Numbered from the stretch's first letter, positions 1 to 13,422 are shown. The stretch is 64,000 nt of DNA from Liolophura sinensis (GCF_032854445.1 NC_088306.1:20927764-20991763); one strand, 5' to 3'. Translations and numbers: made by a program. Notes: a model not told the origin generated them from the sequence alone.

Positions 1-609
1 TCGGTATTTGTGTGGATAGTAGGCTTTGTTTTATGGACACCGTATTTATTACTGAAAATATTTATGCATCAGGTCAACTGCATTTTGTTTACTTTTGGAC
101 CTAATGTTTTAGAAGTAATCCAATTTACTGTAGCCTATTACATTCCCATCTTAGCACTTATTATAATGAACAGTATTTTGCTATGGATACTGAACACACG
201 GATTCCCCGATCACAAACGTCAGCAGTCAACAGCCGGCGGATGCCAGCTGACATTTCAACGGTGACTGACGTCATTGGGCATCACTCCAGGTCATGTGAA
301 CCTGTGTCGAATGTGTCCGTAATAGGAGTGAACAGAGGATATGTGGCGAAGAAGAGGCGTTCAGGAATGGCCTCAAATTATAAAATTGTCCTCCTGGTGG
401 TCGTGTTTTGTGTATGTTGGCTGCCATATTGCATCACGTGGCCTGCAAATGGGCTGTGTCCCACGTGCATTTCAGAAGAAATCAGATATATTCTTGGATA
501 CTTTCCTTATGGACAATCGGCCATTAATCCGTTGATCGTTATTTGCACAAGTCCACAAATTCGTACCAAGCTAGCTCGTGCATGCACTGTGCATTTACGG
601 AAAAAGTAA
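1..609 (+). CDS. GPCR copy 1, 3' part of a class A muscarinic/histamine-like receptor (cut by window edge)
   Basis: The reading frame is open from base 1 and enters in TM4, so the 5' half lies outside the window. It then gives extracellular loop 2 with the disulphide cysteine (VNCILF), TM5 (YYIPILALIIMN), a basic third intracellular loop, TM6 with CWLPY, an extracellular loop with CPTC, and TM7 with SAINPLIV. It ends at a TAA (607-609) after a short basic tail (HLRKK). It is almost identical to copy 2 (4082-5134), including the bases after the stop. As a family, such proteins are plasma-membrane receptors coupling to G proteins; the ligand is unknown. No stop or frameshift is visible in the part present, so it may be intact. 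Whether it is type A or B cannot be told because TM1-TM3 are missing. Confidence 0.88.
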   Translation, partial: SVFVWIVGFVLWTPYLLLKIFMHQVNCILFTFGPNVLEVIQFTVAYYIPILALIIMNSILLWILNTRIPRSQTSAVNSRRMPADISTVTDVIGHHSRSCEPVSNVSVIGVNRGYVAKKRRSGMASNYKIVLLVVVFCVCWLPYCITWPANGLCPTCISEEIRYILGYFPYGQSAINPLIVICTSPQIRTKLARACTVHLRKK

Positions 610-3600
610 ATACTTTCCCGGTAAGGGTTTTCGCTATTCGCTTGTGGTGATTCATCCATTGTACACGTGATAAGCAATTACTTATGAGAACGAGGAGCTT
701 GAGCCCCCAGGTCCTGTGTTACCCCTTACCAGATGTGTACCCGAGATCAAACACCTCAAGCGATTGCCGATAACCTACTGTGTTAATGACGCCATGTGCT
801 TCATTTTGCGTATTGCCCATTTTCCAGGATCATTCTTGTTGTATTGAAAGATAATGACATTGGGCAGAAGATACCAAACTTTTTGAAATGTCCACACAAC
901 GACCCAGGCTGAAACACAAAACAAGTTTTGTGTATCCCTGGAGGAAGACTTTTGGATGTTTCTGGTAGCATCAGTGTTAGACCAATAATATTTGTTCATG
1001 ACATGTTCTTAGCTCAGTGACATTTACTCAGATGGGGTACCCTAGATGGACAAAGACATGTTCTACATGAAAAATTTTACATATCAGAAATAGAAAGAGC
1101 TTTGTAGCTTGTCGCTGCTATTTTCTTAGCACATAGTGATTCCTGGTGGATTAATATATACTGTCTATGTTTGCTTTTTATGAACATTATTTTGAGCTTT
1201 TCGTTGTAAGATATGCCAGAATGCAAATGTTTAGATATGTGACATTAGGAAACGCTTAAATACGTTCATTCTACGCACGATTCTCCCCAGGGGGATAAGG
1301 AAAGGACCTGGTGCGGTCAGGCGGAGAATCGGCCCCAGAGAGGTACGATAAGAAAGTGCTAATTTCAAAATGCCAGTACAATTCAGTAAATTTCGGAATC
1401 AGTAGTATAAGGCTTGGTCGAAGCACACATGAAAATTATAATTTTGTAGAAGAGATGGTTGCTTAGGAATAACCCTTTAAAAATGCACACTCGATCAAAA
1501 GTGCAAATTTTTCGTTTAAACGAGGCACTGTGTTTTTTATTTACAGTATGAAGATTAACGTAAACTAGAAAAATATCTTTACTGAAAGTTTCTTCTGTGT
1601 TTTTTTTCTACGTGCTGTCAAAGTTTCGTTGGTTAACATTTGTCTTCATATGTAAAACAACAACTTCATACTGTGATGAGTTTCGTCATGTTTTAGCAAG
1701 TGTAAAATCTGTGTTTAGTGCCACGATCTGTCAGGCATTTTCCACAGTACACTGGACTAATAAAGTTACTGTGGAGAAAAGGTTGCATATCGGGTAAAAG
1801 TACGAATCTTTGTGCATCTTGTTTTTTATTCTTTGAAAACATGCTTTTGAATGAGTAAGGATGTAGGCCGTCTTGCACTGAATAAGTGTTATCATGGATT
1901 AGAATGGATAAGCAATGATGTTACGTGATATATGTCAACCATAGGGACATCATACGTGAATCCTGGCTGAGAGTACTGTTACGCGTAGAGGAAGTTTAAG
2001 GCTGAAAATTAATATTTGTTATATATCTATTTAATTGATTGGTGCTTAACTGCGTGCTCAAGAATTTTTCAGAAAGTTACATTTGTAGTTCAGCGATTTT
2101 CATATCTCTACAATGCCTAATGCAAAAAAAAGGTATTTCTCTGTGACTGGAGCCGGATATAAGTTTTCTAGTTTACGACTTATACATCGATTCATGGCAT
2201 GTTTGGAGCTTTATAAGCCGCATGCTTGCCATATAACAGAAACGGACCAGTAAAATAGAAATGAAAAAAGTAGCCTTACCACTCACATATGTAGTCAGTT
2301 TCGCTACTTAAGGTTCAGAGATCAAACGGGCATGTTTGTTCTGTATAAATGGAGAAGGTATACTGTTTGTTCTTGTGTGGAAAACGTCAATAATTAAAGC
2401 TTTCTCTCTCCACTTGTTGCATTTGCTTTGGCCGGTTTTATCAGAAAACATGTTAATCAATTCGTTATTATTTGAACTGATTTATAATTGGTGACTGACT
2501 ACATGCTTGCTTTGACATTACGGACACCTCTTGCTAAAAATAGAGACACTTAACTGTTGCGTTTCTACTACACCTGTGCAGCAGGAGTTCAGGCAAGCCA
2601 GTGGTCAAAGACATTGTAGAGAATCTGTAGTGAATCCGGTTACGGACAGCATTACTAGAGGTGAATGTGCAGTGATGTTAATTGAAATATATTTGACGTT
2701 ACTGGTCTAACTTTACAAGGTACAATAATAGGTTAAAATATTTTAAAAGACATCCATGGCTGCGGTACTGCACAGGTGGCGTTAAGCCATTATTATTCAC
2801 TTGTGATACTGGGACACTGTGACGACCATTGTGTGCGTTACCTTGCTGAACCATTTAACCAAAGACACAAGGATAACCAGAGCTAAAGAAACCACCGGGA
2901 ATAGAATCGGTGCTTATCTCGGTGCTTCCGTCAGTCAATTTCCTTCTTCAAGCACAGGGGAGATCAGTGAAATGTCTGACGAATTTAGTTAAATCTCACA
3001 AATTTCTTTTCGAAGAACCAAGGTCTCAACAGTCATTCCAAGACCGGCATCTCAAGGTGCAGGTCAGAACGCACAACCTGATTTACTCGGACGTTATGTA
3101 GAACTTACGAATATATGAAAATAGGTGTGATATATCATCGGGACGGTCACATACATTTCTGGGTAAATTACATAAAGGGATATCTCTAGCTCAGTCTTCC
3201 TCTCTACACAGGGATATAAGTTATGGGTCATATTCAACAAAAACGCACATCACTGAATATGCGTTTTACAAAATCTGACAACTGCTGCTCACAAAATGAA
3301 TTCAACGAGTTTGTTGATATAAGGCGTAGGTGAGTTTTGAGGGCCATTTAACACTGAGGACTAGACAGACTAATGCGGAAAACCATCTTGATACAAAACA
3401 TTAATTACAGCTTAACCAGGTCAGCAGCAAATATGAAACTCAATGCTGATTGGCTGATAAACCTCCAAAAATGTCACATTGGGTTACACCTTAATCTTGT
3501 TTACCTGAAAAATAATGGAAAACATTACAATTGCAAATATTACATGCACTTAAATATTGGATGTTAACTAAACAGGAGGGTTGACATCTTTATGCCAAAT

Positions 3601-4081
3601 GAACGTGTATTTGTTTCTCCATTGGTAATGTGTCTCCATGACATATCAGAGAGGCTAAGCTGGTGTGTACCGACAACTCAAGGGATTCTAAGCAAGTTAA
3701 CGTTGACAAACAGCATGTCTAACTAGCTAAATATTTGCTTACGTCCAGAACTGTAAGGTACACATTGACGAGAAAATCAAATTTATAAAAGGGACCGTGA
3801 TTTGCCAGCTGCATCTGCTAAAACGTCTTGCTAAAAGGTCTTGCAGCTCTCTCTTATAGTTTGTGACTTCGTTTGATTCCTATATTGAAACTATCAGATG
3901 CCTGTTTTCTTCGATGTTACCCATGGTAACAGCAGGGCATGACAGACGTAAATATAAGCAAAAGTCGGTTATGAACTAAACGACATTGGTTCTTCTCTGA
4001 AGATCACATGCGATAATACCTAGTTATCAATGCAAGAAATTTGAAAGGTGTCAACACAAGAACCACAATCAGAGATCTATC
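610..4081. repeat. Array spacer 1 (between GPCR copies 1 and 2)
   Basis: This non-coding spacer is nearly identical to 5135-8597, 9651-13422 and 61757-64000, and less so to 57345-60703. Short open frames in it are not preserved between copies, so I call no gene. It contains an old SINE-tail remnant near 2025-2085 (GATTGGTGCTTAAC...) present in all spacers. The last few hundred bases are the 5' flank of copy 2. Compared with spacers 2 and 3 it lacks a block of about 20-25 bases near 2280, a trait shared only with the last spacer. Confidence 0.85.
3782..3793 (+). promoter_or_regulatory. TATA-like box upstream of GPCR copy 2 (type A)
   Basis: TTTATAAAAGGG lies about 290 bases before the copy 2 ATG and is repeated at the same relative place before copy 4. 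Copies 3 and 9 have TTATATACGG there instead. This fits a core promoter with a 5' UTR of roughly 260 bases, but the transcription start is inferred, not seen. Confidence 0.4.
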
Positions 4082-5134
4082 ATGGAGATTCCAGAGTCAA
4101 TCATTCCCTTCAACTTCACCAACTGTAGCACAAGCCTTGCTGAAGTCGGTCAGACAAACATCTCGTTGCGTTCGCTTTTCGGGATCTGTGTCTCAGTGGT
4201 GGCCACACCAGCTAATCTTATCGTCATTATCTGCTTGTGGCGAGATCCCGGTTCGGAGGTTTCTGGCTTCTCTACCTACGCTGTCTCAGTGGCGTTCACC
4301 GATTTACTGGTAGGTGTAGTTCTCATGCCTGTTAAATTTATTGAAGGGATGTTGACAACGTTGCCCTTGGGACTCGCTGGCTGCATTTTGTGGAGACAAA
4401 TCGATTTTGGACTGACATCTGTGTCCGTGTTTCTCTTTCTGGCCATGGGTTACGATCGGTACCGTTGTGTGACAGCCCCTCTACAGTATCGTTCTCAGTT
4501 TAAGACAACCAAGGCGGCTTGGATATCGGTATTTGTGTGGATAGTAGGCTTTGTTTTATGGACACCGTATTTATTACTGAAAATATTTATGCATCAGGTC
4601 AACTGCATTTTGTTTACTTTTGGACCTAATGTTTTAGAAGTAATCCAATTTACTGTAGCCTATTACATTCCCATTTTAGCACTTATTATAATGAACAGTA
4701 TTTTGATATGGACACTGAACACACGGATTCCCCGATCACAATCGTCAGCAGTCAACAGCCGGCGGACGCCAGATGACATTTCAACGGTGACTGACGTCAA
4801 TGGGCATCACTCCAGGTCATGTGAACCTGTGACAAATGTGTCCGTAATGGGAGTGAACAGAGGATATGTGGCGAAGAAGAGGCGTTCAGGAATGGCCTCA
4901 AATTATAAAATTGTCCTCCTGGTGGTCGTGTTTTGTGTATGTTGGCTGCCATATTGCATCACATGGCCTGCAAATGGGCTGTGTCCCACGTGCATTTCAG
5001 AAGAAATCAGATATATTCTTGGATACTTTCCTTATGGACAATCGGCCATTAATCCGTTGATCGTTATTTGCACAAGTCCACAAATTCGTACCAAGCTAGC
5101 TCGTGCATGCACTGTGCATTTACGGAAAAAGTAA
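4082..5134 (+). CDS. GPCR copy 2, intact class A muscarinic/histamine-like receptor (type A)
   Basis: A 350-residue intronless seven-helix receptor. The N-terminus has two overlapping glycosylation sequons (FNFTNCS, residues 10-16). Helices are roughly at 32-53, 65-86, 101-123, 145-167, 186-210, 276-297 and 311-331. TM2 carries the class A aspartate (D74). TM3 starts with the disulphide Cys101 and carries Asp108, which aligns with the amine-binding Asp3.32 of muscarinic receptors. DRY is at 125-127, the loop 2 partner is Cys175, CWLPY is at 287-291 and NP at 324-325. The usual NPxxY is NPLIV, so the tyrosine is lost. These features place it near muscarinic/histamine H3-type receptors, but the ligand is unknown. 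The ATG follows a flank conserved before copies 3, 4 and 9 and begins the MEIP... N-terminus shared by the group. Compared with copy 4 it lacks 18 residues just before TM1. Confidence 0.93.
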   Translation: MEIPESIIPFNFTNCSTSLAEVGQTNISLRSLFGICVSVVATPANLIVIICLWRDPGSEVSGFSTYAVSVAFTDLLVGVVLMPVKFIEGMLTTLPLGLAGCILWRQIDFGLTSVSVFLFLAMGYDRYRCVTAPLQYRSQFKTTKAAWISVFVWIVGFVLWTPYLLLKIFMHQVNCILFTFGPNVLEVIQFTVAYYIPILALIIMNSILIWTLNTRIPRSQSSAVNSRRTPDDISTVTDVNGHHSRSCEPVTNVSVMGVNRGYVAKKRRSGMASNYKIVLLVVVFCVCWLPYCITWPANGLCPTCISEEIRYILGYFPYGQSAINPLIVICTSPQIRTKLARACTVHLRKK

Positions 5135-8100
5135 ATACTTTCCCGGTAAGGGTTTTCGCTATTCGCTTGTGGTGATTCATCCATTGTACACGTGATAAGC
5201 AATTACTTATGGGAACGAGGAGCTTGAGCCCCCAGGTCCTGTGTTACCCCTTACCAGATGTGTACCCGAGATCAAACACCTCAAGCGATTGCCGATAACC
5301 TACTGTGTTAATGACGCCATGTGCTTCATTTTGCGTATTGCCCATTTTCCAGGATCATTCTTGTTGTATTGAAAGATAATGACATTGGGCAGAAGATACC
5401 AAACTTTTTGAAATGTCCACACAACGACCCAGGCTGAAACACAAAACAAGTTTTGTGTATCCCTGGAGGAAGACTTTTGGATGTTTCTGGTAGCATCAGT
5501 GTTAGATCAATAATATTTGTTCATGACATGTTCTTAGCTCAGTGACATTTACTCAGATGGGGTACCCTAGATGGACAAAGACATGTTCTACATGAAAAAT
5601 TTTACATATCAGAAATAGAAAGAGCTTTGTAGCTTGTCGCTGCTATTTTCTTAGCACATAGTGATTCCTGGTGGATTAATATATACTGTCTATGTTTGCT
5701 TTTTATGAACATTATTTTGAGCTTTTCGTTGTAAGATATGCCAGAATGCAAATGTTTAGATATGTGACATTAGGAAACGCTTAAATACGTTCATTCTACG
5801 CACGATTCTCCCCAGGGGGATAAGGAAAGGACCTGGTGCGGTCAGGCGGAGAATCGGCCCCAGAGAGGTACGATAAGAAAGTGCTAATTTCAAAATGCCA
5901 GTACAATTCAGTAAATTTCGGAATCAGTAGTATAAGGCTTGGTCGAAGCACACATGAAAATTATAATTTTGTAGAAGAGATGGTTGCTTAGGAATAACCC
6001 TTTAAAAATGCACACTCGATCAAAAGTGCAAATTTTTCGTTTAAACGAGGCACTGTGTTTTTTATTTACAGTATGAAGTTTAACGTAAACTAGAAAAATA
6101 TCTTTACTGAAAGTTTCTTCTGTGTTTTTTTTCTACGTGCTGTCAAAGTTTCGTTGGTTAACATTTGTCTTCATATGTAAAACAACAACTTCATACTGTG
6201 ATGAGTTTCGTCATGTTTTAGCAAGTGTAAAATCTGTGTTTAGTGCCACGATCTGTCAGGCATTTTCCACAGTACACTGCACTAATAAAGTTACTGTGGA
6301 GAAAAGGTTGCATATCGGGTAAAAGTACGAATCTTTGTGCATCTTGTTTTTTATTCTTTGAAAACATGCTTTTGAATGAGTAAGGATGTAGGCCGTCTTG
6401 CACTGAATAAGTGTTATCATGGATTAGAATGGATAAGCAATGATGTTACGTGATATATGTCAACCATAGGGACATCATACGTGAATCTTGGCTGAGAGTA
6501 CTGTTACGCGTAGAGGAAGTTTAAGGCTGAAAATTAATATTTGTTATATATCTATTTAATTGATTGGTGCTTAACTGCGTGCTCAAGAATTTTTCAGAAA
6601 GTTACATTTGTAGTTCAGCGATTTTCATAACTCTACAATGCCTAATGCAAAAAAAAGGTATTTCTCTGTGACTGGAGCCGGATATAAGTTTTCTAGTTTA
6701 CGACTTATACATCGATTCAGCGCATGTTTGGAGCTTTATAAGCCGCATGCTTGCCATATAACAGAAACGGACCAGTAAAATAGAAATGATAAAAGTAGCC
6801 TTACGAGTGTGTGTCAGCAGCCGTCACTCACAGATGTAGTCAGTTTCGCTACTTAAGGTTCAGAGATCAAACGGGCATGTTTGTTCTGTATAAATGGAGA
6901 AGGTATACTGTTTGTTCTTGTGTGGAAAACGTCAATAATTAAAGCTTTTTCTCTCTACTTGTTGCATTTGCTTTGGCCAGTTTTATCAGAAAACATGTTA
7001 ATCAATTCGTTATTATTTGAACTGATTTATAATTGGTGACTGACTACATGTTTGCTTTGACATTACGGACACCTCTTGCTGAAAACAGAGACACTTAACT
7101 GTTGCGTTTCTGCTACACCTGTGCAGCAGGAGTTCAGGCAAGCCAGTGGTCAAAGACATTGTAGAGAATCTGTAGTGAATCCGGTTACGGACAGCATTAC
7201 TAGAGGTGAATGTGCAGTGATGTTAATTGAAATACATTTGACGTTACTGGTTTAACTTTACAAGGTACATTAATAGGTTAAAATATTTTAAAAGACATCC
7301 ATGGCTGCGGTACTGCACAGGTGGCGTTAAGCCATTATTATTCACTTGTGATACTGGGACACTGTGACGACCATTGTGTGCGTTACCTTGCTGAACCATT
7401 TAACCAAAGACACAAGGATAACCAGAGCTAAAGAAACCACCGGGAATTCTTTTCGAAAAACCAAGGTCTCAACAGCCGTTCCAAGACCGGCATCTCAAGG
7501 TGCAGGTCAGAACGCACAACCTGATTTACTCGGACGTTATGTAGAACTTACTAATATATGAAAATAGGTGTGATATATCATCGGGACGGTCACATACATT
7601 TCTGGGTAAATTACATAAAGGGATATCTCTAGCTCAGTCTTCCTCTCTACGCAGGGATATAAGTTATGGGTCATATTCAACAAAAACGCACACCACTGAA
7701 GATGCGTTTTAGGAAATCTGACAACTGCTGCTCATAAAAGTAATTCAACGAGTTTGTTGATATAAGGCGGAGGTGAGTTTTGAGGACCATTTAACACTGA
7801 GGACTAGACAGACTAATGCGGAAAACCATCTTGATACGAAACATTAATTACACCTTAACCAGGTCAGCAGCAAATATGAAACTCAATGCTGATTGGCTGA
7901 TAAACCTCCAAAAATATCAGATTGGGTTACCCCTATATCTTCGTTTACCATAAAAGTAATGGAAAACATTACCATTGCAAATATTACATGCACTTAAATA
8001 TTGGATGTCAACTAAACAGGAGGGTTGACATCTTTATGCCAAATGAACGTGTGTTTGTTTCTCCATTGGTAATGTGTTTAACGGAAAAGAGAGATGCCAG

Positions 8101-8597
8101 GATGGTGTGTACCGACAACTAATGTATAAAGCAGAGTAAGCAAGATATAGTTTATAAATAGCATGTGAATCTAGCTAAATATTTGCTTACGACCAGAACT
8201 GCAAGGTACATATTGACCAGCAAATCAAACTTATATACGGAACCGTGAATTTGTCGACTGCGTCTGCTCAAACGTCTCCATGGGAATGGGTTAAGTTCTC
8301 CAGTTCAGCTTTCACTGAGCCGTATGTAAGGTGTGAAAACAGATTTAAAACGTCTTGCAGATCGGGAAATATAGTTTGTGACCTTGCTTGATTCCTTATA
8401 TTGAAACTATCGGGTGCCTCCTTTCTTCGATGTTACCCATGGTAAGAGCTGGATATGACAGATGTAAACATAAGCAAAAGTCGGTTCTGAACTAAACGAC
8501 ATTGGTTCTTCTCTGAGGATCACATGCGATAATACCTAGTTATCAATTCAAGAAATTTGAAAGGTGTCAACACAAGAACCACAATCAGAGATCTATC
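5135..8597. repeat. Array spacer 2 (between GPCR copies 2 and 3)
   Basis: A near-identical copy of spacer 1, with the fuller version of the block near 6805 (GTGTGTGTCAGCAG). Its 3' end, from about 8230, switches to the type B upstream sequence: TTATATACGG at 8231-8240 and an extra segment of about 70-85 bases near 8275-8360 that is absent before copies 2 and 4. No gene is supported. Confidence 0.85.
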
Positions 8598-9650
8598 ATG
8601 GAGATTCCAGCGTCAATCATTCCCTTCAACTTCACCAACTGTAGCACAAGCCTTGCTGAAGTCGGTCAGACAAACATCTCGTTGCGTTCGCTTTTCGCGA
8701 TCTGTGTCTCAGTGGTGGCCACACCAGCTAATCTTATCGTCATTGCCTGCTTGTGGCGAGACCCCGGTTCGGAGGTTTCTGGCTTTTCTACCTACGCTGT
8801 CTCAGTGGCGTTCACCGATTTACTGGTAGGTGTAGTCCTTATGCCTCTTAGATTCATTGGAGCGATTTCGACAACCTGGCCCTTTGGACTCGCTGGCTGC
8901 ATTTTGTGGAGATATATCGATTTTGGGCTTATTTCTGTGTCCATGTTCCTCTTTCTGGCCATGGGTTACGATCGGTACCGTTGTGTGACAGCCCCTCTAC
9001 AGTATCGTTCTCACTTTAAGACAACCCATGCGGCTTGGATATCTGTATTTGTGTGGATAGTAGGCTTTGTTTTATGGACACCGTATTTATTACTGAAAAT
9101 ATTTATGCATCAGGTCAACTGCATTTTGTTTACTTTTGGACCTAATGTTTTAGAAGTAATCCAATTTACTGTAGCCTATTACATTCCCATTTTGGCACTT
9201 ATTATAATGAATAGTATTTTGATATGGACACTGAACACACGAATTCCCCGATCACAATCGTCAACAGCCAACAGCCGGCGGACGCCAGATGACATTTGAA
9301 CAGTGACTGACGTCATTGGGCATCACTCCAGGTCATGTGAACCTGTGGCGAATGTGTCCGTAATGGGAGTGAACAGAGGATATGTGGCGAAGAAGAGGCG
9401 TTCAGGAATGGCCTCAAATTATAAAATTGTCCTCCTGGTGGTCGTGTTTTGTGTATGTTGGCTGCCATATTGCATCGCATGGCCTGCAAATGGGCTGTGT
9501 CCCACGTGCATTTCAGAAGAAATCAGATATATTTTTGGATACTTTCCTTATGGACAATCGGCCATTAATCCGTTGATCGTTATTTGCACAAGTCCATAAA
9601 TTCGTACCAAGCTAGCTCGTGCATGCACTGTGCATTTATGGAAAAAGTAA
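8598..9650 (+). pseudogene. GPCR copy 3, full-length frame broken by two nonsense codons (type B)
   Basis: The 1053-base frame aligns to copy 2 with no indel, but it has TGA at 9297-9299 (Ser codon in loop 3 changed) and TAA at 9597-9599 (Gln codon after TM7 changed); the ancestral stop is at 9648-9650. The first stop leaves a 233-residue product with TM1-TM5 only. The remainder, encoding TM6 and TM7, is still open from 9303. Amine-pocket Asp and DRY are intact in the 5' part. TM2-TM3 (FIGAISTTW, WRYIDFGLISVSM) match copy 9 rather than copies 2 and 4. With only single-base nonsense changes this is a very young pseudogene or a null allele; sequencing error is possible but would need two separate errors. 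Confidence 0.88.
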
Positions 9651-12600
9651 ATACTTTCCCGGTAAGGGTTTTAGCTATTCGCTTGAGGTGATTCATCCAT
9701 TGTACTCGTGATAAGCAATTACTTATGAGAATGAGGAGCTTGAACCCCCAGGTCCTGTGTTACCCCTTACCAGATGTGTACCCGAGATCAAACAACTCAA
9801 GCGATTGCCGATAACCTACTGTGCTAATGACGCCATATGCTTCATTTTGCGTATTGCCCTTTTTCGAGGATCATTCTTGTTGTATTGAAAGATAATGACA
9901 TTGGGCAGAAGATACCAAACTTTTTGAAATGTCCACACAACGACCCAGGCTGAAACACAAAACAAGTTTTGTGTATCCCTAGAGGAAGACTTTTGGATGT
10001 TTCTGGTAGCATCAGTGTTAGATCAATAATACTTTTTCATGACATGTTCTTAGCTCAGTGACATTTACTCAGATGGGGTACCCTAGATGGACAAAGACAT
10101 GTTCTACATGAAAAATTTTACATATCAGAAATAGAAAGAGCTTTGTAGCTTGTCGCTGCTATTTTCTTAGCACATAGTGATTCCTGGTGGATTAATATAT
10201 ACTGTCTATGTTTGCTTTTTATGAACATTATTTTGAGCTTTTCGTTGTAAGATATGCCAGAATGCAAATGTTTAGATATGTGACATTAGGAAACGCTTAA
10301 ATACGTTCATTCTACGCACGATTCTCCCCAGGGGGATAAGGAAAGGACCTGGTGCGGTCAGGCGGAGAATCGGCCCCAGAGAGGTACGATAAGAAAGTGC
10401 TAATTTCAAAATGCCAGTACAATTCAGTAAATTTCGGAATCAGTAGTATAAGACTTGGTCGAAGCACACATGAAAATTATAATTTTGTAAAAGAGATGGT
10501 TGCTTAGGAATAACCCTTTAAAAATGCACACTCGATCAAAGGTGGAAATTTTTCGTTTAAACGAGGCACTGTGTTTTTTATTTACAGTATGAAGATTAAC
10601 GTTAACTAGAAAAATATCTTTACTGAAAGTTTCTTCTGTGTTTTTTTTTCTACGTGCTGTCAAAGTTTCGTTGGTTAACATTTGTCTTCATATGTAAAAC
10701 AAAAGCTTCATAATGTGATGAGTTTCGTCATGTTTTAGCAAGTGTAAAATCTGTGTTTAGTGCCACGATCTGTCAGGCATTTTCCACAGTACACTGCACT
10801 AATAAAGTTACTGTGGAGAAAAGGTTGCATATCGGGTAAAAGCACGAATCTTTGTACATCTTGTTGTTTTTTTTCTTTGAAAAGATGCCTTGGAATGAGT
10901 AAGGATGTAGGCCGTCTTGCATTGAATAAGTGTTATCATGGATTAGAATGGATAAGCAATGATGTTACGTGATATATGGCAACCATAGGGACATCATACG
11001 TGAATCCTGGCTGAGAGTACTGTTACGCGTAGAGGAAGTTTAAGGCTGAAAATTAATATTTGTTATATATCTATTTAATTGATTGGTGCTTAACTGCGTG
11101 CTCAAGAATTTTTCAGAAAGTTACATTTGTAGTTCAGCGATTTTCATAACTCTACAATGCCTAATGCAAAAAAAAGGGTATTTCTCTGTTACTGGAGCCG
11201 GATATAGGTTTTTTATTTTTTTTGTTTTTTTGATTGGTGTTTTACGCCGTACTCAAGAATATTTCACTTATACGACGGCGGCCAGCATTATGGTGGGTGG
11301 AAACCGGGCAGAACCCGGGGGAAACCCACGTCCATCCGCAGGTAGCTGACAGACCTTCCCACATACGGCCGGAGAGAAGGCCAGCATGAGCTGGATTTGA
11401 ACTCACATCGACCGCATTGGTGAGAGACTCCTGGGTCATTACGCTGCGCTAGCGCGCTAACCAACTGAGCCACGGAGGCCCCTCAGGATGTAAGTTTTCT
11501 AGTTTACGACTTATACATCGATTCAGCGCATGTTTGGAGCTTTATAAGCCGCATGCTTGCCATATAACAGAAACGGACCAGTAAAATAGAAATGAAAAAT
11601 GTAGCCTTAAGAGTGTGTGTCAGCAGCCGTCACTCACAGATGTAGTCAGTTTCGCTACTTAAGGTTCACAGATCAAACGGGCATGTTTGTTCTGTATAAA
11701 TGGAGAAGGTATACTGTTTGTTCTTGTGTGGAAAACGTCAATAATTAAAGCTTTCTCTCTCTGCTTGTTGCATTTGCTTTGGCCAGTTTTATCAGAAAAC
11801 ATGTTAATCAATTCGTTATTATTTGAACTGATTTATAATTGGTGACTGACTACATGTTTGCTTTGACATTACGGACACCTCTTGCTAAAAATAGAGACAC
11901 TTAACTGTTGCGTTTCTACTACACCTGTGCAGCAGGAATTCAGGCAAGCCAGTGATCAAAGACATTGTAGAGAATCTGTAGTGAATCCGGTTACGGACAG
12001 CATTACTAGAGGTGAATGTGCAGTGATGTTAATTGAAATATATTTGACGTTACTGGTCTAACTTTACAAGGTACATTAATAGGTTAAAATATTTTAAAAG
12101 ACACCCATGGCTGCGGTACTGCACAGGTGGCGTTAAGCCATTATTATTCACTCGTGATACTGGGACACTGTGACGACCATTGTGTGCGTTACCTTGCTGA
12201 ATCATTTAACCAAAGACACAAGGATAACCAGAGCTAAAGAAACCACCGGGATTAGAATCAGTGCTTATCTCGGTGCTTCCGTCAGTCAATTTCCGTCTTC
12301 AATGGAGAAGATCAGTGAAATGACTGACGAATTTAGTTAAATCTCACAAATTTCTCTTTGAAGAACCAAGGTCTCAACAGCCATTCCAAGACCGGCATCT
12401 CAAGGTGCAGGTCAGAACGCACAACCTGATTTACTCGGAAGTTATGTAGAACTTACGAATATATGAAAATAGGTGTGATATGTCATCGGGACGGTCACAT
12501 ACATTTCTGGGTAAATTACATAAAGGGATATCTCTAGCTCAGTCTTCCTCTCTACGCAGGGATATAAGTTATGGGTCATATTCAACAAAAACGCACATCA

Positions 12601-13422
12601 CTGAAGATGCGTTTTAGGAAAACTGCTGCCCACAAAAGTACTTCAACGAGTTTGTTGATATAAGGCGGAGGTGAGTTTTGAGGACCATTTAACACTGAGG
12701 TCTAGACAGACTAATGCGGAAAACCATCTTGATACGAAACATTAATTACACCTTAACCAGGTCAGCAGCAAATATGAAACTCAATGCTGATTGGCTGATA
12801 AACCTCCAAAAATGTAACATTGGGTTACCCCTTAATCTTGTTTACCTCAAAAATAATGGAAAACATTACTATTGCAAATATTACATGCACTTAAATATTG
12901 GATGTTAACTAAACAGGAGGGTTGACATCTTTATGCCAAATGAACGTATGTTTGTTTCTCCATTGTTAATGTGTCTGCATGACATATCAGAGAGGCCAAG
13001 CTGGTGCGTACCGACAACTCAAGTGAGTGTAAGCAAGTTAACGTTGACAAACAGCATGTTTAACTGGCTAAATATTTGCATACGACCAGAACTGTAAGGT
13101 ACATATTGACGAGAAAATCAAATTTATAAAAGGGATCGTGATTTGTCGGCTGCATCTGCTAAAACGTCTTGCTAAAAGGTCTTGCAACTCTCTCTTATAG
13201 TTTGTGACTTCGTTTGATTCCTATATTGAAACTATCAGGTGCCCGTTTTCTTCGACGTTACCCATGGTAAGAGCAGGATATAACAGACGTAAACATAAGC
13301 AAAAGTCGGTTATGAACTAAACGACATTGGTTCTTCTCTGAAGATCACATGCGAGAATACCTAGTTATCAATGCAAGAAATTTGAAAGGTGTCAACACAA
13401 GAACCACAATCAGAGATCTATC
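9651..13422. repeat. Array spacer 3 (between GPCR copies 3 and 4), with a SINE insertion
   Basis: The same spacer as 5135-8597 but longer, because a SINE of about 270 bases sits at 11213-11485. The 3' end has the type A upstream sequence (TTTATAAAAGGG at about 13123-13134), as before copy 2. No gene is supported; short frames here are not preserved in the other spacers. Confidence 0.85.
11213..11485 (-). mobile_element. tRNA-derived SINE (family 1), near full length
   Basis: Read on the minus strand: a tRNA-like head (GGCCTCCGTGGCTCAGTTGG) with a B-box-like GAGTTCAAATCC, a central conserved block, the GTACGGCGTAAAACACCAATC core and an A/T-rich tail. It is flanked by a 13-base target duplication with two mismatches: GGATATAGGTTTT at 11200-11212 and GGATGTAAGTTTT at 11486-11498. 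The other spacers have the unfilled site, so it inserted after the array units duplicated. Confidence 0.85.

Noticed and set aside
775-999. A 74-codon minus frame repeated near 57538 and 61922
   Set aside because: Spacer 2 carries an in-frame stop at the same place, so it is not maintained. It lies in the likely 3' UTR of the receptor genes.
1597-3567. Small open frames in the array spacers (also at 6122, 7364, 12714, 58057, 59607)
   Set aside because: Frames and lengths change between near-identical spacers, with stops and start losses, and the peptides match no domain.
4041-5060. Alternative frames over the receptor genes (MKGVNTRTT..., MWRRRGVQEW...)
   Set aside because: They overlap the seven-helix frame and recur only because the underlying gene is duplicated.
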